This document shows positions 9,902 to 19,400 of a stretch of 64,000 nucleotides of DNA, piece by piece. Numbering within the stretch: the first letter of the stretch is position 1; the number at the start of each line of letters is the position of its first letter. The position numbers and the translations under genes were made by a program. The notes beneath the pieces were generated by a model. The model saw only the letters and a program-made list of their open reading frames with translations. It was not told the origin of the DNA and did no database searches. The stretch is from Saccharomyces paradoxus (lineage: Eukaryota > Ascomycota > Saccharomycetes > Saccharomycetales > Saccharomycetaceae), in the NCBI RefSeq assembly GCF_002079055.1, contig NC_047502.1:744001-808000 (forward strand), given 5' to 3'.

Positions 9902-9973
9902 AGCTCGCACTCAGGATCGAACTAAGGACCAACAGATTTGCAATCTGCTGCGCTACCACTGCGCCATACGAGC
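9902..9973 (-). tRNA. tC(GCA)P: tRNA-Cys(GCA)
   Basis: On the minus strand: acceptor GCTCGTA with TGCGAGC and discriminator T, A box TGGCGCAGTGGTAGCGC, anticodon arm CAGATTGCAAATCTG with anticodon GCA, B box AGTTCGATCCTG. It has no intron and is 72 bases long. A whole tau LTR starts 15 bases upstream of its 5' end, a typical Ty target position. Confidence 0.97.
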
Positions 9974-9988
9974 TTTCCAATTATGTTA

Positions 9989-10331
9989 TGTTGTATTACG
10001 GGCTCGGGTAATACCGGATGTCTTGACAATCCTAAAGTCGTTTAGGAGAGTAACTTGTTGTCAGACTTATTATTATCGTGATTCACAGAATGTTACTTAT
10101 CCTATATAATCTATATAAGATCTGAATCTAACTAAAGGGTGGAAGCGCGGAATCTCGGATCTAAACTAATTGTTCCGGTATTTATACGTTTGGTTGGTTT
10201 GGTTCATCTTAGGCAAGTAGGTTGCCTAGTATACTTAATCTTGTCTATTGTTTCGTACGTGTTTCATACATGTTTTATGTCTAGGTTGGTAAATCTAGTA
10301 ATGCTGAGGTATCTCATCTTGAGATACAACA
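9989..10331 (-). mobile_element. Whole solo tau LTR (Ty4/Tsu4 type) with perfect target duplication
   Basis: The element runs from TGTTGTATTACG to GATACAACA and contains blocks that I recognise from tau LTRs (ggaagcgcggaatctcggat, aaactaattgttc, ttgacaatcct). The 5-base direct repeat TGTTA flanks it exactly (9984-9988 and 10332-10336). It is oriented with its LTR 5' end to the right and sits 15 bases upstream of tRNA-Cys. It looks whole, and the intact duplication suggests a fairly recent insertion. I cannot tell Ty4 from Tsu4 by eye. Confidence 0.9.
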
Positions 10332-10427
10332 TGTTATTGTCATGTAGCAAACTTACTTATGCAAGTATTAAAGAAACTTCAGATCTAAATTTAAACTTGT
10401 TCTTCTATCTCTATATATAAATGTATA

Positions 10428-10745
10428 TGAGAATTATGTGGGTAATTAGATAATTGTTGGGATTCCATTGTTACTAAAGGCTATAATATTAGGTATACAG
10501 AATATACTAGAAGTTCTCCTCGAGGATATAGGAATCCACAAAAGGGAATCGATAGTTCTACATAGTGTTATTATTTTATCTTCTTTCTTTTTATATGTTG
10601 TCATTCATTATCCTATTACATTATCAATCCTTGCGTCTCAGCTTCCATAAGATTTGATGACTGTTTCTCAATCTTTATGTCATCTTCTTACACCGCATGT
10701 AATAATATACTACTAAATAGATGATATTAGAATTTCATTAAAACA
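10428..10745 (-). mobile_element. Full-length solo delta LTR, minus orientation
   Basis: Starting TGAGAATTATGTGGG, this 318-base copy is almost identical over long stretches to the delta LTRs at 3151-3468 and 39020-39352, so it comes from the same Ty1-like lineage. No target duplication is visible because another delta fragment abuts its right end. Confidence 0.92.
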
Positions 10746-10897
10746 ATAATAATATTATCATTATGTAGAATTATCGACGCCTTTTTGTGGATTCCTATAT
10801 CCTCGAGGAGAACTTCTAGTATATTCTGTATACCTAATATCATAGTTTTTATCAATATAGAACCCTGACAACTTTCTCAATATTCACCTAATTCCCA
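10746..10897 (+). mobile_element. Fragment of a delta LTR, plus orientation
   Basis: Directly abutting the minus-strand LTR, the sequence reads the second half of a delta LTR (tatgtagaattatcg, then the ctcgaggagaacttctag block, ending near TATTCACCTAATTCCCA). It is the fossil host or neighbour of the element at 10428. Confidence 0.8.
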
Positions 10898-11059
10898 CTC
10901 CACAGTTGCAAAAGTCAGCGACGTATTAGTTGCTGGTATAATAGATCAATAGAACCATACAGAATATTTACATAGACGGCATTAGAAGTTGACATAATAC
11001 AATTAGTTCTTCTTTTATTTCATAGTTGTCGTTTATTAATGTATTGTGATCAAATAGTG
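10898..11059. other. Short intergenic stretch between LTR fossils
   Basis: AT-rich spacer with no recognised feature. Confidence 0.5.
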
Positions 11060-11245
11060 GCAAAGTATAGCAACGAAGAAGGGAATAATTTCAATATTTT
11101 GTAGAATTATTAGCTCCCTTTCGTGTGGAGTCCTAAATCTTGTGTGAGACCTCCTACTATACTCTATATATCTAATATCATTAAATCTATCAAAAATGTA
11201 AATCCAACAATCATTACACAATTTTTTACTGAAATTCAAATATCA
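11060..11245 (+). mobile_element. Decayed delta LTR fragment
   Basis: Diverged cognates of the delta 3' half occur in order: ttttgtagaattatt (~11097), agctccctttcgtgtgg, ctatatatctaatatcatt and aatccaacaat. An old plus-oriented fossil; ends approximate. Confidence 0.55.
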
Positions 11246-11674
11246 ACACTTTTCCTCTATAATATCATCTAGCTTTTGAATGAAATTCAAAAAAAAATCA
11301 GATAATTCTACTGTCTTTTGCCCCTTTGAATAGTATATCTATAGTTTAAAAAGTCCTAATTTTTACCTCCTAGTTATTATTATAAATCTACTTCGACAAC
11401 TTCAGAAAAGCTTTACTTAAAGTATATTTCTAAAACCTTACGCTCCACCGTATCAAATTCAAATTTCAAAACTACAGTAATGCATTAATTTTTCTTACGT
11501 TTGTCTTGAGGTGGTCTGGGCCTCAATCTTGCATCGGTGTTCATTCGTCTGACCTAATATTCGTTTGATTTTGTTATTTTTTCATTAAGAATAAGGAGAA
11601 CCTTTTGTTCATTAAAGAAAGAACGGCAACAATTAAGCCCAAAATATAAATAATTAAATATAAAAAACATTCTC
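11246..11674. other. AT-rich intergenic stretch; nothing recognised
   Basis: No gene, RNA or LTR similarity could be supported here. Confidence 0.5.
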
Positions 11675-12300
11675 TATTTAATAGACAAAAATAACATCTC
11701 ATGAACAAGGTTTCAAGAAATGAATTATCCAATATCTCCAATAACCCCAATGAAATGCTTACTACGCGAAGCTCGTTAGTTAGGTGAGGAATAATGCTTC
11801 TATAATTCTCTCATTCATCAAGGAATTGAGATAAGCCTGTAGTGAGCATCATCCCGATTTTGTTATTACATGGATGGCTCTTCTTGAAAGAATTGTTCCC
11901 ACTGTACGTGGGAAAGCGTTTGTTTAGTCTCAAACAGTTGAATCTTGATACCACAGGCAAACTTACTTGATGCGCTATTTTACATGCCTTTTCTCACAGC
12001 AAAAAAATGAAAAACATTTCTACACGACTTTCAAATCAATATAAACTGGTGAGTATGCAGATTTGCTAACGCTATCGTTTTATCCTTCATGTCTTGATTA
12101 TATAATATAAATGTACCTGAATTTAATGGTTAGCAAGAGAGATTCGTTATCAAGCATTCCACAATTGAAGAAAATAAAGCTAAAGAGCTCATTAAGCACT
12201 TGCCTCAGAAATAATTTTTTTTGCTGAGAAGATAGGAATATAACGTTGTGTATGAGGGGATCGCAGTTGTTAAAACAAGTTCCTGAGCGCAATTCAGTAT
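11675..12300 (+). pseudogene. Relic of the AXL1 promoter and parts of the AXL1 gene
   Basis: From ~11685 to ~12140 the sequence aligns at a nearly constant offset (about 4,322 bases) with the AXL1 promoter at ~16010-16460; shared blocks include ccccaatgaaatgcttact, gcctgtagtgagcatcat, ttacatggatggctcttctt and tatgcag. The match then jumps into AXL1 coding sequence: 12148-12260 corresponds to ~17055-17165 (caagcattccacaattgaag, then taacgttgtgtat), and 12270-12300 to ~17390-17430 (aacaagttcctga). The start codon region and most of the gene are missing, and no frame is kept. It is a host-gene relic in tandem with the functional copy and separated from it by THI22. Confidence 0.9.
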
Positions 12301-12425
12301 TCTACGAAGTAGTAGGACTCTTTCCGTCCTTGTTTCTATATGCTGTCATGTATTGATTCTACTACATTAATAACCTTACGCTTCAGCTTATATAATTGAC
12401 GGACACGTAAGTCTGTTGAAAAAAG
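12301..12425 (-). mobile_element. Decayed delta LTR fragment, minus orientation
   Basis: The stretch tatatgctgtcatgtattg, ctacattaataacc and acgcttcagcttat corresponds in order to the reverse complement of the delta LTR 5' half. It is an old fossil piece directly behind the AXL1 relic. Confidence 0.5.
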
Positions 12426-12429
12426 ATCA

Positions 12430-12745
12430 ACTATATTCGATGGAGCAGTATTCATGTCACTGGCATATTATCATATATGATGTTATATGATCACATAAAT
12501 GATGAGAAACAGCCATCGAATTTGGTGGAAGCTGAAATGCGAAGATTGAGAGTGTAATGGGATAAATAATGACAACATGCGAAACGAAAGAAGGATTAAT
12601 AATTATACTCCGTAGAATTTTGAATTCATTTTTGCGGATTCTCATACTTGCGAGAGAAACTTGTAAAATATCCAATAATGTCGCCTTTCTTCAAAAGTGA
12701 ATCCAAACAAGCATCTGAAAATTCATCTATTCCTCAGGTTCATCT
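12430..12745 (+). mobile_element. Decayed delta LTR, plus orientation
   Basis: Delta landmarks are clear though diverged: gcatattatcatatatgatg, gatgagaaacagccatcg, ggtggaagctgaaatgcg, then gcggattctcatacttgcgag and aatccaaacaa. It is an old Ty1/Ty2-family fossil upstream of THI22; ends approximate. Confidence 0.7.
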
Positions 12746-13230
12746 AAAGCTCGAAATTACGGTAAACATTCTCAGTGAGAATTGACCATTCGAAAGAACA
12801 TTCAAAAGACAGGCCAAAATAATATGGACTTCCTTTGATTAATGAAATAACGTGATTTTTCTACTAAATTGCCTATTTCAGATTCGGCATGCGCTTCCTT
12901 TATTCGCATAACATGCAAAGTACGATGTGGCATTAAGCCCTATTGTACTGCACGGAAGATCCTTGCAGCAATCAAATATTCCCTTCACTTTGCAACCTTT
13001 ATTTACATAGTGGTACCTGTAGGTAAAGATCTCTTATCTATTATATTGATGCTTCAGCATTGGATATTGGAAACCTTTAGAGCCGTACGATTTGGAAAGA
13101 GATAATTCTATATTTAAACAGTAGATGAAACATACGAGGTCTGAAGCAGCGTGCATTTCTTGTGCCTCTTATTGTTCTCCTAAATCTTGGTACATTAAAC
13201 TATACAAAAACATCATTCTGTCTTTCCATA
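12746..13230. other. THI22 upstream region
   Basis: Promoter-sized gap before THI22. The frame of THI22 stays open upstream to a TGA at 13126-13128, but contains no ATG before 13231. No thiamine-response or other site could be assigned. Confidence 0.55.
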
Positions 13231-14883
13231 ATGACCTATTCCACAGTGAGTATCAATACGCCCCCACCATATCTTACTCTGGCCTGCAATGAAAAACTAC
13301 CAACAGTTATGTCAATTGCTGGAGCAGATTCAAGTGGTGGTGCTGGCATTGAAGCTGATATTAAGACTATCACCGCACACAGATGTTATGCCATGACATG
13401 TATCACTACTTTGACTGCTCAAACTCCAGCGAAAGTATACGGCGTTCAAATTACACCAAAGGAAGTGGTATCCCAAATATTGGAAGCCAATTTACAGGAC
13501 ATGAAATGCAATGTCATCAAGACCGGCATGCTTACGGCGGCTGCCATCGAAGTCTTGCATGAAAAACTTTTGCAGCTTGGTGAAAATAGACCTAAATTGG
13601 TAGTTGATCCAGTTCTTTGCGCTACTTCTGGTTCTTCTCCAACTGGAAAGGATGTAACTAGTTTAATTACGGAGAAAATTGCTCCTTTTGCTGACATTTT
13701 GACTCCTAGCATTCCAGACTGCTTCAAGTTATTGGGCGAGGACAGAGAAGTTAACAAACTACAAGACGTTTTTGAGATTGCGAAAGACCTTTCTGGAATC
13801 ACCAAGTGCTCTAATATCTTAGTGAAAGGAGGCCACATTCCATGGGATGATGGAAAGGGAAAGTATATTACCGACGTTCTCTACTTAGGTGCTGAACAAA
13901 AATTCATTAATTTTAAGGGCCAGTTCGTTAATACCACCCATACTCATGGTGCTGGATGTACCTTAGCATCTGCCATAGCATCTAACTTGGCTCGCGGTTA
14001 TTCTCTCCCCCAATCTATTTATGGTGGTATTGAGTATGTAAAGAATACCATCGCAATTGGCTGTGATGTTACCAAGAAAGCTGTGAAAGGCGGACCAATT
14101 AATCATGTTTATGCTGTAGAAATCCCATTAGAAAAAATGCTCACCGACGAATGTTTCACAGCATCAGATACCGTACCTAAGAAGGCCATCAAAGGTTCTC
14201 TTGACAGAATCCCTGGGGGGAGCTTCTTTAATTACCTGATAAATCACCCTAAGGTCAAGCCACATTGGGACGCCTATGTGAATCACGAATTTGTTAAAAA
14301 AGTGGCAGACGGCACACTGGAACGCAAGAAGTTCCGGTTTTTTATTGAACAGGATTACCTATACTTAATCGATTACGTAAGAGTTTGCTGCGTCGCAGGC
14401 AGTAAATCTCCGGGACTAAAAGATCTAGAAAAGGATCTGGTTGTTGCTAATTGCGCACGTGATGAACTAAATGAACATGAAAGAAGGTTAAGAGAGGAAT
14501 TTGGAGTCAAAGACCCCGACTACTTTCAAAAAATCGAGAGAGGTCCTGCATTAAGGGCCTACTGCCGTTACCTAATAGATATCTCCAGAAGAGGAAACTG
14601 GCAGGAAGTAGTTGTAGCCATTAATCCTTGCTTAATGGGTTATGTTTATGCTGTGGACAAAGTCAAGGATACAGTGGCTGTAGCTGAGGGCACCCTTTAT
14701 CGAGAATGGTGTGATACTTGCACATCTTCATTTTGCTACCAAGCTGTACTTGAGGGTGAAAAGCTTATGAATCGCATCTTGGAAACATACCCTCCAGAGC
14801 AACTTGATTCTTTGGTGACGATCTTTGCTAGGGGTTGTGAATTAGAAGCTGATTTCTGGACTGCCGCCTTGGAATACGAATGA
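13231..14883 (+). CDS. THI22: Thi20/21/22-family protein: HMP/HMP-P kinase fused to a TenA domain
   Basis: From the first in-frame ATG the protein has 550 residues. The N-terminal ThiD-like kinase domain (about 20-300) shows SIAGADSSGGAGIEADIKT, where Thi20 has Asp-Pro-Ser, and HGAGCTLASAIASN around Cys243. The C-terminal TenA-like domain (about 330-550) keeps QDY at ~375, the catalytic Cys467 in NPCLMGY and Glu539 in ELEADFW. A Tyr expected in the WCxTYxSS block is Cys (~497). In S. cerevisiae THI22 starts about 23 codons further upstream; here that codon is GTG. Family role: phosphorylation of hydroxymethylpyrimidine and thiamin salvage. S. cerevisiae Thi22 is reported to lack clear kinase function. 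The gene is framed by decayed delta LTRs. Confidence 0.9.
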   Translation: MTYSTVSINTPPPYLTLACNEKLPTVMSIAGADSSGGAGIEADIKTITAHRCYAMTCITTLTAQTPAKVYGVQITPKEVVSQILEANLQDMKCNVIKTGMLTAAAIEVLHEKLLQLGENRPKLVVDPVLCATSGSSPTGKDVTSLITEKIAPFADILTPSIPDCFKLLGEDREVNKLQDVFEIAKDLSGITKCSNILVKGGHIPWDDGKGKYITDVLYLGAEQKFINFKGQFVNTTHTHGAGCTLASAIASNLARGYSLPQSIYGGIEYVKNTIAIGCDVTKKAVKGGPINHVYAVEIPLEKMLTDECFTASDTVPKKAIKGSLDRIPGGSFFNYLINHPKVKPHWDAYVNHEFVKKVADGTLERKKFRFFIEQDYLYLIDYVRVCCVAGSKSPGLKDLEKDLVVANCARDELNEHERRLREEFGVKDPDYFQKIERGPALRAYCRYLIDISRRGNWQEVVVAINPCLMGYVYAVDKVKDTVAVAEGTLYREWCDTCTSSFCYQAVLEGEKLMNRILETYPPEQLDSLVTIFARGCELEADFWTAALEYE

Positions 14884-15484
14884 TGGGTAGAATATCTTAA
14901 CAGAATATATAAAATACATATGTAGAAATGATGAACTATAAACCCAAAAAAACTAGTGGTACTGAAAAAAAACTCCCCTATTATATCAATTTATAGAAAG
15001 GCCCTTGAAAATCTAAACACATTCTTTTCATTTTTCTCAACTTTCAGAAGAAAAATTATCTATAGTCTAGCGCTTGCTAGCGTAGTAGATTATGGCCCTT
15101 TGCTCATGTTAGTAGAATGCAGTAGCACGCGATGTTCATAAAGGTGACGTAATTTTGGAGATGTTTGGAACATAATCCAAAGTGACAATTCACTCAATGC
15201 TAAAACGAAGATATAATAGTAGGTTTCGCAATTACCGTAGGTTCGACATAACGATCGATACTCTATATACGTTGACTTCGAGTTAATATTCGTTAAAAAG
15301 ATCTTTAAATTTGTCCTTCGTTACTGCCTGAACAGCTTACTTAACATTCCCCCTATTCTACGATAGGTACAATGACACATAAATATGCTCGGTCTGTGTA
15401 TCTTAATATATGGTAGAAGTGTTTTCCTTGTTACTAATGGTACACGCGCGAGCAATGAGAAACCACCGCTCCCAACATTGTTTC
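14884..15484. other. Intergenic region downstream of THI22
   Basis: The THI22 3' region (ATATATAAAATACATATG-type end signals just after the stop) and ~500 bases in which I see no gene or repeat. Confidence 0.5.
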
Positions 15485-15765
15485 TAAGAATTGCTTGAAT
15501 TTGCTGACAACTCTCTGGATTCCATTCCGATAAAGACTATATTATTAATTGATTTACAATACACTAAAAGATCTTTTCGGCGTTATAAAATTCACAAAAG
15601 GGAATCAAAATTCTAAATAATACAGTTACTTCTTTTCTCGTTTTACTCATTGATCCTATGCATTATCAATCCTTGCATTTCAATGGCTGTTTCTCATCAT
15701 CATATGATAATATGCCGGTAACATGAGTACTGGTCAATAGACGGTATTTGATTTTCATTCCAACA
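15485..15765 (-). mobile_element. Decayed delta LTR, minus orientation
   Basis: The reverse complement runs from TGTTGGAATG through caaggattgataatgcat and ttcccttttgtgaatttt to a TTAGAA end. It is diverged but keeps both ends recognisable. An old fossil in the AXL1 upstream region. Confidence 0.75.
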
Positions 15766-15825
15766 TATGGAACAGTTGCACTATCTCAAACACAAGACTC
15801 AATAAATTAAGGGAGGAATTCATGA

Positions 15826-15884
15826 CTTAAAACATGTCAAGATTGTTTAGACGCCCTGGTATTACTCGAATGCGTAATGCAACA
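15826..15884 (+). mobile_element. Fragment of a tau-type LTR end
   Basis: The stretch ending ggtattactcgaatgcgtaa and tgcaaca matches the end of a tau LTR (compare the reverse complement of 9989-10030). It is a short old fossil of the Ty4/Tsu4 family close to the delta fossil at 15485. Confidence 0.6.
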
Positions 15885-16289
15885 GTGGGGCTTTCTATGT
15901 TCTCATATTGTGTCTTTACATTGCTTATCGTCATTGAAGAGCATTCATTTTTTATAGTGTTGTCGTATACCGTGTTTAAATCATGCATGTCATTTTCTTC
16001 TAATAAACAAAAATAGCACCTTATGAACAAGATTTCACGAGATGAACTATAAGATATATCCAATTACCCCAATGAAATGCTTACTACGCAAATCTCGTTA
16101 GTTGGATGAAGAATAATGCTTCTATAATTCTCTCATTCATCAAGGTATTAAAATAAGCCTGTAGTGAGCATCATCCTAATTTTGTTATTACATGGATGGC
16201 TCTTCTTCAAAGAATCGTTCCCACTGTACGTGGGAAAGTGTCCATTTAGTTTCAAACAGTTGAATCTTGAAACCACGGGCGGAGTTACT

Positions 16290-16308
16290 TGATGCGGTAT
16301 TTTACATG
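16290..16308. promoter_or_regulatory. Candidate a1-alpha2 operator of AXL1
   Basis: Read on the minus strand, CATGT-N8-GCATCA resembles the haploid-specific operator (CRTGT ... TACATCA), with spacing close to but not exactly the consensus. AXL1 is known to be expressed only in haploid cells, which is the reason to look here. The motif is also present in the upstream relic (~11967-11985). Confidence 0.4.
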
Positions 16309-16329
16309 CCTTTTTTCACAGCAAAAAAA

Positions 16330-16337
16330 ATGAAACA
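16330..16337 (+). promoter_or_regulatory. Pheromone response element upstream of AXL1
   Basis: ATGAAACA is an exact match to the Ste12 site, 144-151 bases before the AXL1 start. The aligned position in the relic (~12007) no longer matches. Confidence 0.55.
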
Positions 16338-16480
16338 CATATTTACACGATTTTCAAACCAATTTACACTGGTGAGTATGCAGAATAACTAAAACTTTCG
16401 TTTTATCTTTTCATGTCTTGATTATATAATATAAATGTGCCTGAAGTTAACGAATAGCAAAGGAATAATATTTTCCACTG

Positions 16481-19400
16481 ATGTCGTTGAGAGAAGTAAC
16501 TAACTATGAAGTTTCCTTCTATATCCCATTGTCTTATAGCAACAGGACTCATAAAGTTTGTAAACTGCCAAACGGTATTTTAGCATTGCTAATATCGGAT
16601 CCAACAGATACCTCAAGCTCATGCTCACTGTCAGTTTGCACGGGTTCCCATAACGATCCAAAGGATATTCCAGGTTTGGCGCACCTTTGTGAGCATATGA
16701 TTCTTTCTGCCGGTTCCAAAAAATACCCTGATCCTGGTTTATTCCACACACTAATCGCAAAAAATAACGGCTCTCAAAACGCCTATACGACAGGGGAGCA
16801 AACAACTTTTTATTTTGAATTGCCCAATACTCAAAGTAACGGCGAATTTGCATTTGAATCTATCTTAGATGTGTTTGCGTCATTCTTCAAAGAGCCGCTC
16901 TTCAACCCTTTATTGATAAGCAAAGAGATATACGCCATACAAAGTGAGCATGAGGGAAACATATCATCAACGACAAAAATATTCTACCATGCAGCAAGAA
17001 TTTTGGCCAATCCCAACCACCCTTTTAGTCGCTTTTCCACTGGCAACATACACTCGTTGTCAAGCATTCCACAATTGAAGAAAATAAAGCTAAAAAGCTC
17101 GTTAAACACTTACTTCGGAAATAATTTTTTTGGGGAGAATATAACGTTGTGTATAAGGGGACCACAGTCCGTTAATATTCTTACTAAACTAGCCATATCA
17201 AAATTTGGCGATATAAAGCCCAAAAACGGTGTGAAAGAGAGAAATATTTCGATCAGGACGGGGTCATTTCAAAGATCGAAGTTGTTAAAAAAAACTCTAG
17301 ATCCTTCTAAAAACGATTATCGTAACTTGGAAACCTTCAAAATACTAAACACAGTATGGGAAAAAAAATACAAAAATACAATGTGTTTTCAACAAGTTCC
17401 TGAATGTAATTCGATATTTATCAATTCAAGCAAAGTACCTGTAATGAGATTTCTATTTCCTGTTAGCGATAAATACACCCGGTTTACAAAGAAAGACATT
17501 AGAATATACAGTCATCTGTGGTGTGAACTTTTTGGCGATGAGTCTCCAGGGTCTTTGAGCCATTATTTAGTGTCAAAAGGCTGGATCACAGGCTGTTTCG
17601 CATTTACCTCAGAATTCGCTATTGGTGACATAGGATTAATCTTGGAATTAGAATTAACAAACAGTGGCTGGGAAAGTATTAAGAGAATTACGACAACAAT
17701 ACTCGATAGACTCTTGCCTTCCTTTTACGTAAAGAACATCGATTACTTAATCGCGTTTTTGAAAGAACAGAATTTGATTGACCTCGTTAGTTTTCTGTAC
17801 CAAAGTTCAGAGGATCTTCCCATGGAAGAGTGTTCAAACTTAAGTGGTATTCTTCAAGAAAATTTGGAATGTTTGTCCGCCACCAACATATTCAAAGGAT
17901 TTAAATCTCTTATCGAAATAGATGATCCTAACATCGAAAAATATGAAAACACAAAAGCCAATATTCAATGGTGGACAGGGCAAGCGATTAAATTCCAAAA
18001 TTTTTTAAAGTCTTTCATGAATCATGACAACATGCGCCTTTTACTCTTGGGGGATGTAAAATCTTATAAAATATTCGATAAAATCGAAAATAAGAGTGAC
18101 ATGCGCACTGATTTTTACTATGAGTTTGAATATTATACGGCAAATGTTCATCTAGCAAGCAATGATAAGTCCTATCCAAACAGCTCGTATGAATTTAATT
18201 TTCCCACAAGCAGTCTCTTTTTACCGGATTACGTCAACGATCCTTTAAAACTACAACAGCTCTTCTTAGAATGTTCGCTAAGATCGAAATTTGCTACGCT
18301 TAGACCCCAAATTTATAGTGAGCCCATTAAGAGAATGCCTCAATTAGTCAGCAAGAACCTAAATTATGAGATGTGGATTTTAAAAGAAGACCCAAATTTT
18401 GCTTCGGACAATAAATCCGTCGTGTCGTTTGAAGTTTTGGGGTTAGGTATCAAACCCAGTCCGGAGGCAACAATCCATCTGGAAGTGCTAGCACAGGCGT
18501 TATTTATCATCACCTCTTCATACCTTTACCCTTCTCTGAGAATTGGTTATACATATGAGATTGCCTCCTCAAGCAAGGGCAATGTAACGCTCCGATTTAC
18601 TATTTCTGGATTTCCTGAGGGTGTTTTTACAATAGTAAAGACGTTCGTAGATACCCTAAAACAGATTGCAACAGATCCCACGTTTCTTTCCAAAGATACC
18701 TTGAGAAAGGCAAGAATTCTAGTTAGAAATAAATACGAGAACGCGTCATCGGACAACTGCGTGAAATTAGCTAGCATTGGGTTACTGATTGTTTTAGAGG
18801 AATATGTATGGACTTTAGAGGATAGAATTAATGCATTAGAGCTTACAGAAATGGAATCTTTCAAAGAATTTTGTTGTTTGTTCTGGAAGAATCCCAAACA
18901 ATTGGTCTTGTTCATGCAGGGAAGCCTTGAATATGCTGACGTAATCAATCATTACTTAAATAACAATTTTACGCAGCATCTAAAGATCGGCAGTGAAGGT
19001 ACCAAACCGACCATATGTCTTTACCCTTCGCCAAGTACCAAAGATCTAGATCAAGGCACAAATGCCTTTATATCATATAATGGTCATCAGGATGATCCCA
19101 ACAATAGTATTGTGTATTTTATTCAAACCGCACGAAGGGATGATATCGAAAACCTGACGCTAACGTTTCTTACCGAATATTTATTTTCGCTAACGCTAGT
19201 ACCTGATTTAAGAAATAAAAAACAAATTGGGTACATTGTTTTGGGAGGTCTCAGAGTTCTAACAGACACCGTTGGGATTCACATAACTGTAATGTCTGGC
19301 AGTTCGGCGCACAATCTTGAAACCAAGATCAATGAGTACTTATCTTACCTGCAACTTCAGGTGCTAAATAGTTTTACTGAGTTTGATTTTCGAAAAACAC

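Noticed and set aside
10139-10420. 93-codon frame on the plus strand
   Set aside because: It lies almost wholly inside the tau LTR at 9989-10331, starts without ATG and is a chance frame.
10468-10650. 60-codon frame on the plus strand
   Set aside because: It lies inside the delta LTR at 10428-10745.
13162-13230. N-terminal extension of THI22
   Set aside because: The first codon is GTG and no in-frame ATG occurs between the stop at 13126 and 13231, so I start the gene at 13231.
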